Notes under the pieces: model-generated
Seen by the model: only the letters and a program-made list of their open reading frames with translations
The model's database searches: none
What the model was told of the DNA's origin: nothing
NCBI GenBank assembly: GCA_017887095.1
Contig: JAGHIT010000048.1
Span: forward strand, 73,253 to 135,720
Length of the DNA stretch: 62,468 bases
From: Clostridia bacterium
Lineage (GTDB): Bacteria; Bacillota; Clostridia; Christensenellales; Borkfalkiaceae
Direction: 5' to 3'
In this document: in pieces, positions 19,925 to 28,568 of the stretch
Layout of the letters: each line of letters starts with the position of its first letter
Numbering within the stretch: position 1 is the first letter of the stretch
Program-made: the position numbers and the translations under genes

Positions 19925-20644
19925 TTACAAGTCCTGCGCAAGAGCAAAAAGTTTTTCACTCTCTCTGCTCTCGGCGCAGATATAGCGAAGAAAATAACGA
20001 TATCCCGCAAGCAAAGCACGAACCTCCGTAACATCATGACGGGATGCTGCAGCAGACAATTCGGCAAAGATCTCCTCGCCCGCATCTTTTTCTTCTTTCA
20101 TAAGATTACGTTCCATAACACGCTTGCGCTCATTGGGAAGATACTGAATAAAATCGTGCAGGGCGGCCTCGCTCTTTTGCCGCATCACAAGCATCTTTCC
20201 ATGTTTGCTGCATTCCGGGAAACATCCGCGCACGATGTCGCAAAACGGTTTGATCATCCTGCCGGCGAATACGCCGTAACTTGCCGTGTAGCTGCCGTCC
20301 ACATAAAAATAACGGAGAAGGAAATCATTAAGCCGCAGTGCGCCCGCGTCGATCTCGACAAACAGACAAAATACGAACGCCAGGACGTCCGCCCTTTCGG
20401 CAGGCAAGTAAGCCGCGATCCGAGTTGTCCCGCCTTTGTTCGAATTCTCGCGCAGATAGGCTAGTTTGGCTGCGGGGTAATCAAACCCGTCCGTCACCGC
20501 GGCAAACAGATTTGTCAATTCACGGCACGTTGCAATACACTGCAAAGCTTCTGATATCTTATTGTCAGCATTGACGTAAGAGCCGTCCACAAGCTCATCG
20601 CACACCGTAAGAAAGCGTCCGATCTTCTCAATTCTTTCCGTCAT
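19925..20644 (-). CDS. hypothetical protein
   Basis: ORF from MTERIEKIGRFLTVCDEL with upstream GGAGGTA SD. Confidence 0.65.
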   Translation of the reverse strand: MTERIEKIGRFLTVCDELVDGSYVNADNKISEALQCIATCRELTNLFAAVTDGFDYPAAKLAYLRENSNKGGTTRIAAYLPAERADVLAFVFCLFVEIDAGALRLNDFLLRYFYVDGSYTASYGVFAGRMIKPFCDIVRGCFPECSKHGKMLVMRQKSEAALHDFIQYLPNERKRVMERNLMKEEKDAGEEIFAELSAAASRHDVTEVRALLAGYRYFLRYICAESRESEKLFALAQDL

Positions 20645-20730
20645 AATACCTCCTTCGGCATGAGCCGGTACGTCATCCCGTATATTATAGCACAAAACAA
20701 AAAATAGTTAAAGAATTTTTCCGAAATATC

Positions 20731-20759
20731 TTGATTTTATCTCGCATTTTATGTATAAT
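20731..20759 (+). promoter_or_regulatory. promoter (TTGATT-17-TATAAT) of HPr-like gene
   Basis: TTGATT(N17)TATAAT, ~38 nt upstream of ATG 20797. Confidence 0.75.
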
Positions 20760-20796
20760 ATGGGTAAAGTAATATGATTCGGAGGATTGTAGTATT

Positions 20797-21024
20797 ATGA
20801 AGTCCATGACGATTTCTTTGGAAATGGCGCAGCGCGTAAAAGAGTTTGTTGCCGTGACACAGAATTGTGAGTGCGAGATCCTGCTCAAGAGCGGAAAATA
20901 CGTTGTTGACGCGAAGTCTATCCTCGGCATTTTCAGCCTTGACCTTTCCAAACCCCTTACGGTAGAGATCTACAGCGATAATTGCGAAGACGTTGTTGCA
21001 AAGCTTGCAAAGTTTGCAAAGTAA
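20797..21024 (+). CDS. HPr-like protein lacking the phosphorylatable His
   Basis: VVDAKSILGIFSLDLSKPL matches HPr Ser46 region; HARP motif replaced (LEMAQR). Confidence 0.8.
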   Translation: MKSMTISLEMAQRVKEFVAVTQNCECEILLKSGKYVVDAKSILGIFSLDLSKPLTVEIYSDNCEDVVAKLAKFAK

Positions 21025-21132
21025 TTCCGCCGCTCGGTAAATTCGGAAACGAGCCGCTCGAGATTTTGAGCGGCTTGTTTATTCTGTTTTCCGAACTGAC
21101 CGGCACATTGTACGAATGAGGTTGGTACGCCT

Positions 21133-21657
21133 ATGCAAGTCAAAGGAGAAACATCGGTCAACAAACTCATCCTGCTGTTTGTGTTCGATAAAATGGAAAG
21201 TCCGCTGTCAGAAAGAACGCTTGTGGATATGTGCACTTCGTCCAATGACTGGCTGAACTATATGGATTGCACCGTCCTCATTCACAAGCTCAAAAAGGAT
21301 GGTTTTATCTGCGAAATCCCAGGTGGCGACGATCCGCTCTTCTCCCTCACGACCGAAGGACGTGAAGCACTTGCCAGTTACTATATCAGTATTCCCAAAA
21401 GCGCACGCGAAGAGATCTCCCGCTACATCAAGCAAAACGGCGACAAATTCCGTATGCGGCAGGAATGCAAAGCGGATTACTTTCAGAATAAAGACGGTAC
21501 TTATACCGTATTTCTCAAGATTTTGGCAGCCGTCCAACCCATGTTGGAACTCAAGTTTGTCGTTCCCGATAAAAAAACGGCAAATATGATTTACAAAAAA
21601 TGGGAGGACAAGGCCTCCGAACTCTATTCCGTCGTCTATGAAACATTGGTCGACTGA
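21133..21657 (+). CDS. DUF4364-family protein
   Basis: Winged-helix-like N-terminus NKLILLFVFDKMESPLSERTLVDMC... Confidence 0.75.
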   Translation: MQVKGETSVNKLILLFVFDKMESPLSERTLVDMCTSSNDWLNYMDCTVLIHKLKKDGFICEIPGGDDPLFSLTTEGREALASYYISIPKSAREEISRYIKQNGDKFRMRQECKADYFQNKDGTYTVFLKILAAVQPMLELKFVVPDKKTANMIYKKWEDKASELYSVVYETLVD

Positions 21658-21683
21658 ACCGCCCACTCAAAGGAGGGAATCAT

Positions 21684-21938
21684 ATGGTAACGTATTCCAC
21701 AAAAGGCACTTGCTCAAAGCAAATCATCTTTGAACTGGATGAAGAGAACAGAGTACACAACGTAAAATTTATCGGCGGATGCAGCGGGAATCTTCAGGGC
21801 ATCAGCCGCCTCGTGGAGGGAAAAACGGCAGACGAGATCGTCTCACTTCTCTCGGGCATCCGCTGCAAACAGAACACCTCCTGTCCCGACCAGCTCGCGC
21901 AGGCTTTGAAACCCTACACCACAGAAGGAAAGAAGTAA
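21684..21938 (+). CDS. TSCPD domain protein (TIGR03905 family)
   Basis: 84 aa, GGCSGNLQGISRLVEG and C-terminal TSCPDQLA. Confidence 0.85.
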   Translation: MVTYSTKGTCSKQIIFELDEENRVHNVKFIGGCSGNLQGISRLVEGKTADEIVSLLSGIRCKQNTSCPDQLAQALKPYTTEGKK

Positions 21939-21953
21939 ATTTATAGCTTAAAA

Positions 21954-22000
21954 ACAGGTCGAGGACCGCGCTTTTCCAGCCGATCCCGACCTGTTTTTCT
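21954..22000 (+). terminator. rho-independent terminator
   Basis: AACAGGTCGagg...cccGACCTGTTTTTC. Confidence 0.8.
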
Positions 22001-22040
22001 GCTATACAAAATCCTGATTCAAGCGAACGACTGAACGTTC

Positions 22041-22943
22041 TTACTTTAAGAACTTTCCGTAAACTTCGGAGACGGGCGAGAAGGAGGCGAACGTCCCGGG
22101 ATAACGGCGCAGAATGCGCTGCAATTCACCGATCTGACGCTTGCGGATGACACAGACCAGAAGCGCCCTGCCCTCATGCGAATACATGCCCGTCGCATTG
22201 ATTTCGGTAACGCCGTGATGCGTCTTTTCCATGATCTCCTTTGCCAGCTCCTCCGCGCGGTCGGTGATGATCTCAAAGCGGTATGCGACCTTGAAGCCCT
22301 GCAGCACAAAATCACAGATCTTGCTCGTGACCAGTAAAGAGATGAGCGCCAGCAACACGGGATCGAGTTTTGCCGTGAACGGCTCACCCTGATGATAGAC
22401 AAAGAAGGACGCAAATACGACGCAGGCGTCAAATGCCGACGTCATGGCGCTGACGCTCAAATTGCGGAATTTTTTGTTGACGAGGGAGGCAAGCACCGTC
22501 GTGCCGCCGCTCGTGCCACAGCTTCGAAGCATGATCGCAAGCGCCAGTCCCAACAACACGCCGCCCGCAATGGATGCAAGAATGGCATTATATTCAGGCG
22601 CATAGCGGATCTCATTCATTCCCGGAATGTAATCAAAGACGATAAGGAGCCCCGATGTCAACAGCATGGAAAGCGTGGAGATGATTGCCTCCGATTTTCC
22701 GAGCAGAAAAAACGCCACAAAAAACAAAGGCACGTTGAGCGCAATGAGATAATAGCCCGAATTGACGCGTGTAACCGCTTCCAACAGTACGGCAATGCCA
22801 TTGATCCCGCCGGGCGCAAACTCATTCGGCGTGACAAAGATATAGATCGCCAATGCGCGAACAATGCCCGAGGCAAGGATCGCCAAAGTCGCACTGATCA
22901 GAATCCGCCAAAGATGACTGCGTTTCTTCGTTTGTTCCTGCAT
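22041..22943 (-). CDS. YitT family membrane protein
   Basis: VTPNEFAPGGINGIAVLL, CGTSGGTTVLASLVNKK, C-terminal DUF2179-like region. Confidence 0.88.
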   Translation of the reverse strand: MQEQTKKRSHLWRILISATLAILASGIVRALAIYIFVTPNEFAPGGINGIAVLLEAVTRVNSGYYLIALNVPLFFVAFFLLGKSEAIISTLSMLLTSGLLIVFDYIPGMNEIRYAPEYNAILASIAGGVLLGLALAIMLRSCGTSGGTTVLASLVNKKFRNLSVSAMTSAFDACVVFASFFVYHQGEPFTAKLDPVLLALISLLVTSKICDFVLQGFKVAYRFEIITDRAEELAKEIMEKTHHGVTEINATGMYSHEGRALLVCVIRKRQIGELQRILRRYPGTFASFSPVSEVYGKFLK

Positions 22944-23031
22944 AACTCCCCCATCGTACAGTTTTGTACGATGCTATCATACTACAAATGACAAATAATT
23001 TCAAGACGTTTTGCAAAATTTCCAATTAGGA

Positions 23032-23072
23032 AACAGCGGGCGGCGCACCTCTTCAGTCCGCCGCCCGCTGAT
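23032..23072 (-). terminator. GC-rich hairpin, probable terminator
   Basis: CAGCGGGCGGCG...CGCCGCCCGCTG inverted repeat followed on reverse strand by TTTCC. Confidence 0.6.
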
Positions 23073-23090
23073 ATTGTTTATTGCCGTTGT

Positions 23091-23681
23091 TTACTTCTGT
23101 TCTTGTTCCTCTTTTTCCACCTTTCGGTAATCAAGAACCTCTTCGAGATAAATCCCCTCCCGCCACAGCATTGCGCCGCCCTCCGCGCTCCAAAGGAGCA
23201 TGAGCGCCGCTGCCGTCTGGATCGCCGCCGACGCCGTGGGAAATACGCGCGTGAAAAACTGCACGATCATTAAAACACCGACGACAGCAAAGATTGCCGC
23301 ATAAAGCGCATGAAAAACACACTTTGCGCGCTCAGCCCGTCTGATAAACGCTGTAGCCGCCTCCTCCGCTGTACGGAAAGCGAACAGGATGCCAAGTCCC
23401 AGGATGAGCACCGAATAGGAGAAATCCGTACAGGAGATGACTGCCCAAACGCCGACGCAGGCGAGTACCACGCCCGAGAGCATACGAAGAAAATGTACAC
23501 GCTGATCGAGAAAGTATGCGACCGCCGTCACTGCGCCCGCCGCAAGCGCGAACAGACCGACAAGAACGGCAAAGGGCGTCACAGGCATGACCGATACCGT
23601 AAACAGAAATACCGCCATAAGCACAGTACAAACCATGGGGATGAGTCTGCCCCACTGCAGTGTACGTCTGACCGTCTGCAT
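23091..23681 (-). CDS. hypothetical membrane protein
   Basis: 196 aa, multiple TM segments. Confidence 0.65.
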   Translation of the reverse strand: MQTVRRTLQWGRLIPMVCTVLMAVFLFTVSVMPVTPFAVLVGLFALAAGAVTAVAYFLDQRVHFLRMLSGVVLACVGVWAVISCTDFSYSVLILGLGILFAFRTAEEAATAFIRRAERAKCVFHALYAAIFAVVGVLMIVQFFTRVFPTASAAIQTAAALMLLWSAEGGAMLWREGIYLEEVLDYRKVEKEEQEQK

Positions 23682-23690
23682 ATCTCCTCC

Positions 23691-25082
23691 TTACAGGCTG
23701 AACGCCTCGAGTTCACGGATCCTGTGGAAGTCGATGGCATAAATGAGGTTGACGAGCTCGTCGTCCCCGAAGGAGCTGTTGCGACCCTCTTCGTACTCCG
23801 CATCGATCATCTCTTTCATCTTGACGACGAGCGGATCGGTCTTGGCGATGCGATGCTCTTCGGGGAGTTTGTAGTAGTCGTTGATCCAGAACGCAATGCC
23901 CGCAAGCCCGCTCGTCTTATTGACGGAGACACGCGCGGGACGCTTTAAAATCTTCGCGGTATCGAAGATGTTGTAGATCTCCTCGTCTTTTAACAGCCCG
24001 TCCGCATGGATACCCGCGCGGGTGGAGTTGAAGGCGCGCCCTACAAACGGCGTCTTGGGCGGAATGTTATATCCGATCTCCTTTTCAAAGTAATCGGCAA
24101 TATCCGTGATCGCAGTAAAATCCATTCCATCCATTGTACCGCGGAAGGAGGCGTACTCCATCGCCATCGCCTCCAAAGGACAGTTGCCCGTACGTTCGCC
24201 GATGCCCAGAAGCGAACAATTGACCGCCGATGCCCCGTACAGCCATGCCGTGGAAGCATTGGAAACAACCTTATAAAAATCGTTATGGCCGTGCCATTCC
24301 AAAAGCTCGGACGGGATCTCCGCGTAGTGGCGAAGCCCGTAGACGATGCCCTGCACGCTCCGAGGAAGCGCCGCGCCCGGGAATGAGACGCCAAAGCCCA
24401 TCGTATCGCACATTCTGATCTTGATGGGGATTCCGCTCTCCCGTGAGAGACGCATGAGCTGGGTCGCAAACGGCACGACAAAGCCGTAAAAGCTCGCGCG
24501 GGTGATGTCCTCAAAGTGACAGCGCGGACGGATGCCGTGCGAGAGCGCACTCTTGACAATGCCAAGATACTGGTCAAGTGCCTGCCTGCGCGTCAAGTGC
24601 ATCTTTTTGAAGATGTGATAATCCGAACAACTCACAAGAATCCCCGTCTCGGCGACGTTCGCCTGCTTGACAAGCTCAAAATCTTTTTCGTTGGCGCGGA
24701 TCCACGTCGTGATCTCCGGGAATTTCAGTCCCGTATCCTGACATGCCTGCAACGCTTCCTTGTCCTTTTTAGAATAGACAAAGAACTCCGACTGGCGGAC
24801 AAGCCCCTTGGGACCGCCCAGACGGGACATGAGCTTATACAAGTCTACGATCTGTTTGACGGTAAAAGGAGATGTGGACTGCTGCCCGTCGCGGAAGGTC
24901 GTATCCGTCATCCAGATCTCGTCAGGCATACTGATGGGAACGTGACGGTTGTTGAACATAACCTTGGGGATGCTCTCATAGTCAAAAAGTTCGCGGAAGA
25001 GTTCGGGTTCCTTGACATCCTGCAACTCATAATGATAGATGGTATCTTCCAGCAGGTTGGATTTTTTATTGAAATAGATCAT
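23691..25082 (-). CDS. 2-isopropylmalate/homocitrate synthase family protein, Re-citrate-synthase-like
   Basis: TDTTFRDGQQS, LEWHGHNDFYKVVSNAS, GERTGNCPLEAM, GIHADG; recalled similarity to the clostridial Re-citrate synthase subfamily. Confidence 0.75.
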   Translation of the reverse strand: MIYFNKKSNLLEDTIYHYELQDVKEPELFRELFDYESIPKVMFNNRHVPISMPDEIWMTDTTFRDGQQSTSPFTVKQIVDLYKLMSRLGGPKGLVRQSEFFVYSKKDKEALQACQDTGLKFPEITTWIRANEKDFELVKQANVAETGILVSCSDYHIFKKMHLTRRQALDQYLGIVKSALSHGIRPRCHFEDITRASFYGFVVPFATQLMRLSRESGIPIKIRMCDTMGFGVSFPGAALPRSVQGIVYGLRHYAEIPSELLEWHGHNDFYKVVSNASTAWLYGASAVNCSLLGIGERTGNCPLEAMAMEYASFRGTMDGMDFTAITDIADYFEKEIGYNIPPKTPFVGRAFNSTRAGIHADGLLKDEEIYNIFDTAKILKRPARVSVNKTSGLAGIAFWINDYYKLPEEHRIAKTDPLVVKMKEMIDAEYEEGRNSSFGDDELVNLIYAIDFHRIRELEAFSL

Positions 25083-25252
25083 AGCGGCTCCTTTGCGCGC
25101 AAAGATGCGGCGCGCCGTTTTCATTCTATATATTTTACCAAAATGACCGCATTCTGTCAAGCAATGCGCATGTGATCGCCCATGCGCCTTTTGCATTGCA
25201 ATGATTTATCTGACATGCCGCACTTTCATCCCGCATCGTCCTTTGCGGCACA

Positions 25253-25283
25253 GAAAAAGGGAGCCGAACGGCTCCCCTTTTCT
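25253..25283 (-). terminator. terminator of feo operon
   Basis: AAAGGGGAGCCgttCGGCTCCCTTTTTC on reverse strand. Confidence 0.85.
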
Positions 25284-25489
25284 CAAGATTTATGGAGATT
25301 GTTGTGTGTGCTCTGCTGTGTATCATCCTCCGGTTTGGGACGGCATGCGGAACAATCCGAACATCCGCTGCAGCCGCCGCAGCAATCACAGCCGCCCTTC
25401 CCCTGCTTTCTGCGGACGATCGCATAGGCGATGTATCCGACGACAAAAGCGGCGATCAGAACGATAATGAGGATCTCCCACCAGGTCAT
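25283..25489 (-). CDS. FeoB-associated Cys-rich membrane protein
   Basis: Single TM plus GGCDCCGGCSGCSDCSACR; overlaps feoB stop. Confidence 0.85.
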   Translation of the reverse strand: MTWWEILIIVLIAAFVVGYIAYAIVRRKQGKGGCDCCGGCSGCSDCSACRPKPEDDTQQSTHNNLHKS

Positions 25490-27831
25490 TTCTTATCCTC
25501 CGCGGTAGCTGCCTCGGCAAATGCTTCATTCACCTGTTCGGCGACGTCCTCCTGCTTGACGGGGTGCTTCTTATTCCAGATGACGATCCCGACGACCGCC
25601 GCAGCGATGAGCGCCGCAAAGATGAAGCAGGTCCACCACCACGAGCCGATGAGATAGATCATCGTGGAGACGATATATGACGTAGAAAGCCAGAACAGAA
25701 GCGTCCATTTAAACTTGCCCTTGGGAAGTTCCGCCTTCGCCGTCGCGCATGCCGCAAAACAGGGGATCGTGAGCATGTTAAAGGCAATGAAGGAAATCAT
25801 CGCGGGAACGGTAATGCCCGTCGCGTTTGCCATGGCGATCGCTTCGGGAACGCCCTCCGCAAACTCACCCGTGGGCAACGTGAGCGCAAGACAGGTCGCG
25901 ATCGTGCCGAACGTCGAAATGACATTCTCCTTTGCGATCAAACCGTTGATCGCGGCGACCGCGAAGATCCAGCCGTACGTCTGCAGCTGTGACCCAAAAC
26001 CGAGCGGCGTAAAGATGGGCTGAATGAGCATGCCGAGGCTTGCGAGGATGCTCAGATTCATCTGTTCGTCCTCAAGGTACTGCCACGACCAGCTGAAGTG
26101 AGACAGGAACCAGACAAGAATGGTCGAAACCAGAATGATCGTGAACGCCTTCTTGACATAATGCTTGAGTTTATCCCACAAATGCACCATCAGGCTCTGG
26201 AAGCGGGGCGCGTGATATGCGGGAAGTTCCATAATGAAGGGCGGGACTTCGCCGCGCATGGTCGTCGAACGCATGAGAATGACGGTACAGATCGCGACGA
26301 TGATGCCCAGAAGATACATGCCCAGCGTAATAAATTCGGCGTTGCTGATGCCGAGCTGATAGACGATCGCACCGGCGATCGCTGTCAGGATAGGCAGCTT
26401 TGCGCCGCAGGAGAAGAAGGGAATGACACGGATGGTCGAGGTGCGCTCCTTCTCATCGGCGAGTGTTCGCGTGTTGATCATAGCCGGAAGCGAGCAGCCA
26501 AAACCCATGATCATGGGCATGAACGCTCTGCCCGAAAGCCCGAACTTACGGAAGATCCTGTCCAGAATGAACGCAATTCGCGCCATGTATCCCGTATCTT
26601 CCAGAATGGAGAAAAACAGGAAAAGCGTCAGGATCTGCGGGATGAATCCAAGGACAGCGAACACACCGCCTAAGATACCGTCCACAACAAGTCCGGAAAG
26701 CCATGCGGGGGCATTTTCAAATGCCATGCCCGCAAGCACGTTGATCCATTCCAGACACCAGTTGAGCAGGTTGGTCAGGATCACGCCCGGGGAGAACACC
26801 GCGCCGTCATAGAAGCAGGCGAGCAGCGTCGTCGCGCCGTTCTCCTCCATGCCGAGGCCGCCCTCTCCGACGGGATCGAAGAGTGTAGGAAGATTTCCGC
26901 CCGAAATAGCGTTGATATAGAACAGATCCTCCGCAAAGGTCAAATGGAAGATTGCAAACAGAATGACAATAAAGATCGGGATACCCCAGATGCGGTGCGT
27001 GAGGACCTTATCCGCCTTGTCGCTTTTGGAGAGTTTCTCCCCTTTCTTGGCGTCCTTGTGATGATATGCAGGCGAGAAATTGGCGGAGATATACTTGTAT
27101 CGCGCATCCGCGACGACCGCCTCGAGGTCGGTCCCAAAGGTATCGTCCTTGAAGGTCGCCTTGAACTCCTCCACCATTTTGACGAGCTCGGGGTGCATTT
27201 TGGTCTCGATCTCGTCCATTTCGGAGAGCTTGACGGCGTGAAAGAGCGGCGCTTCGACGCCCTGTGCGCGCAGGGCAATATTGACGTCCTGCACAAGGTG
27301 CGCGATGGGCGAATTTTTGAGCACCGTTTCGCCCTGCCGCCCCTTCTTGGAGACGGAGATCGCCTTATCCATCAGTTCCTTAATACCCGTGCCCTTGAGC
27401 GCGGAAATGGCGACGACGGGCAGCCCGATCTTCTCCTCAAGAAGTTTTGCGTCGATGACGTCTCCCGACTTTTCCACCGCGTCCATCATGTTGAGCGCGA
27501 TAATGATGGGAACATCGATCTCCATAAGCTGCGTGGTCAGATAGAGGTTGCGCTCCAAATTGGTCGCATCGACGATGTTGATGACGCACGCAGGCTTTTC
27601 ATCGAGAATGAAGTTGCGCGAAACGACTTCCTCGGGCGTATAGGGCGAGAGCGAATAGATGCCGGGCAGGTCAACGATCTGCACAGGCTCTTCGCCGCGC
27701 TTGTATGTACCCACCTTTTTGTCCACCGTGACGCCGGGCCAGTTGCCGACGTACGCCGTGGAACCGGTGAGAAGGTTAAAGAGCGTGGTTTTGCCGCAGT
27801 TGGGATTTCCCGCCAAAGCAAACTGTTTCAC
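25486..27831 (-). CDS. feoB: ferrous iron transporter B
   Basis: GNPNCGKTTLFNLLTG, TVDKKVG, VDLPGIYSLSPYTPEE; GTG start at 27831 after GGAGGTG SD, GTGA overlap with feoA. Confidence 0.93.
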   Translation of the reverse strand: MKQFALAGNPNCGKTTLFNLLTGSTAYVGNWPGVTVDKKVGTYKRGEEPVQIVDLPGIYSLSPYTPEEVVSRNFILDEKPACVINIVDATNLERNLYLTTQLMEIDVPIIIALNMMDAVEKSGDVIDAKLLEEKIGLPVVAISALKGTGIKELMDKAISVSKKGRQGETVLKNSPIAHLVQDVNIALRAQGVEAPLFHAVKLSEMDEIETKMHPELVKMVEEFKATFKDDTFGTDLEAVVADARYKYISANFSPAYHHKDAKKGEKLSKSDKADKVLTHRIWGIPIFIVILFAIFHLTFAEDLFYINAISGGNLPTLFDPVGEGGLGMEENGATTLLACFYDGAVFSPGVILTNLLNWCLEWINVLAGMAFENAPAWLSGLVVDGILGGVFAVLGFIPQILTLFLFFSILEDTGYMARIAFILDRIFRKFGLSGRAFMPMIMGFGCSLPAMINTRTLADEKERTSTIRVIPFFSCGAKLPILTAIAGAIVYQLGISNAEFITLGMYLLGIIVAICTVILMRSTTMRGEVPPFIMELPAYHAPRFQSLMVHLWDKLKHYVKKAFTIILVSTILVWFLSHFSWSWQYLEDEQMNLSILASLGMLIQPIFTPLGFGSQLQTYGWIFAVAAINGLIAKENVISTFGTIATCLALTLPTGEFAEGVPEAIAMANATGITVPAMISFIAFNMLTIPCFAACATAKAELPKGKFKWTLLFWLSTSYIVSTMIYLIGSWWWTCFIFAALIAAAVVGIVIWNKKHPVKQEDVAEQVNEAFAEAATAEDKK

Positions 27832-28061
27832 TTTCTCACCTCCAGCGTAACGCATGCCGCTTCCGACTTGCGGAGCGTAAGTTCATACCCGCGCAGGGTG
27901 ATCTCGATGGGATCACCAAGCGGCGCCTTTTTGCGCATGACGACTTCTGCCCCGGGCGTAACACCCATATCGAACAGCCGCCGCCGGATACGCCCTTCCC
28001 CGGCGACAGCAGTGATCACACCCTTTTCGCCCGGGACAAATTCCTCCAACGATTTTGTCAT
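27828..28061 (-). CDS. feoA: ferrous iron transport protein A
   Basis: FeoA SH3-like: RRRLFDMGVTPGAEVVMRKKAPLGDPIEITLRGYELTLRKSEA. Confidence 0.9.
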   Translation of the reverse strand: MTKSLEEFVPGEKGVITAVAGEGRIRRRLFDMGVTPGAEVVMRKKAPLGDPIEITLRGYELTLRKSEAACVTLEVRK

Positions 28062-28092
28062 ATCTTACTCCTTACAGCAATGCTGTCAAAAA

Positions 28093-28305
28093 TTAAGCAA
28101 CATAGATGTGCGCCGCGACATTTCTGTCAAGCGCAAGCCGCCCCTCCTTGACGCGGCACACAGTGCTCCCGCCTGCCGAAGAGAGGACCGTCACCGTCGC
28201 GTCAACCAAAAGCCCGAGATTGGCAAGATGTTTCTTTGTCTTTTCGTCTGCGACGATCTTGACGATGCGGACTTCCTGCCCGATGGGCGCCAATACAAGT
28301 GGCAT
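28093..28305 (-). CDS. second FeoA-like protein
   Basis: 70 aa: KKHLANLGLLVDATVTVLSSAGGSTVCRVKEGRLALDRNVA. Confidence 0.85.
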   Translation of the reverse strand: MPLVLAPIGQEVRIVKIVADEKTKKHLANLGLLVDATVTVLSSAGGSTVCRVKEGRLALDRNVAAHIYVA

Positions 28306-28341
28306 AGATACAATCTCCTTTTCGCTGCCTTCCGCAACGTT

Positions 28342-28390
28342 GTTCGCTTTTGCGAACTTATATCCTGAAAAATCGTTCGCATTTGCGAAC
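28342..28390. promoter_or_regulatory. two 16-bp palindromes GTTCGC-N4-GCGAAC (candidate metal-regulator operators of feo)
   Basis: 28342-28357 GTTCGCTTTTGCGAAC and 28375-28390 GTTCGCATTTGCGAAC, 33 bp centre to centre. Confidence 0.75.
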
Positions 28391-28397
28391 TGGCTTT

Positions 28398-28426
28398 ATT
28401 ATATCACATCGCAGGAATACTGTCAA
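28398..28426 (-). promoter_or_regulatory. feo operon promoter (TTGACA-17-TATAAT)
   Basis: Reverse strand TTGACA(N17)TATAAT immediately upstream of the palindromes. Confidence 0.85.
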
Positions 28427-28568
28427 TGGTTTGAATGCACAATTTTCAAATTTTCCGCACAAAATTTTTCTTTCATGCGCAGAACAATACGGAGCGGCAG
28501 ATACCGCCCCGTATTGCAGGGTCAAAATAGCTTAGTTCGCTGCCATATATCGTGTACGGCGTCAGACG

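Noticed and set aside
28484-28518. AATACGG...CCGTATT hairpin downstream of the ATP-grasp gene
   Set aside because: Good stem but no clear U-tract on the transcribed strand, so not called as a terminator.
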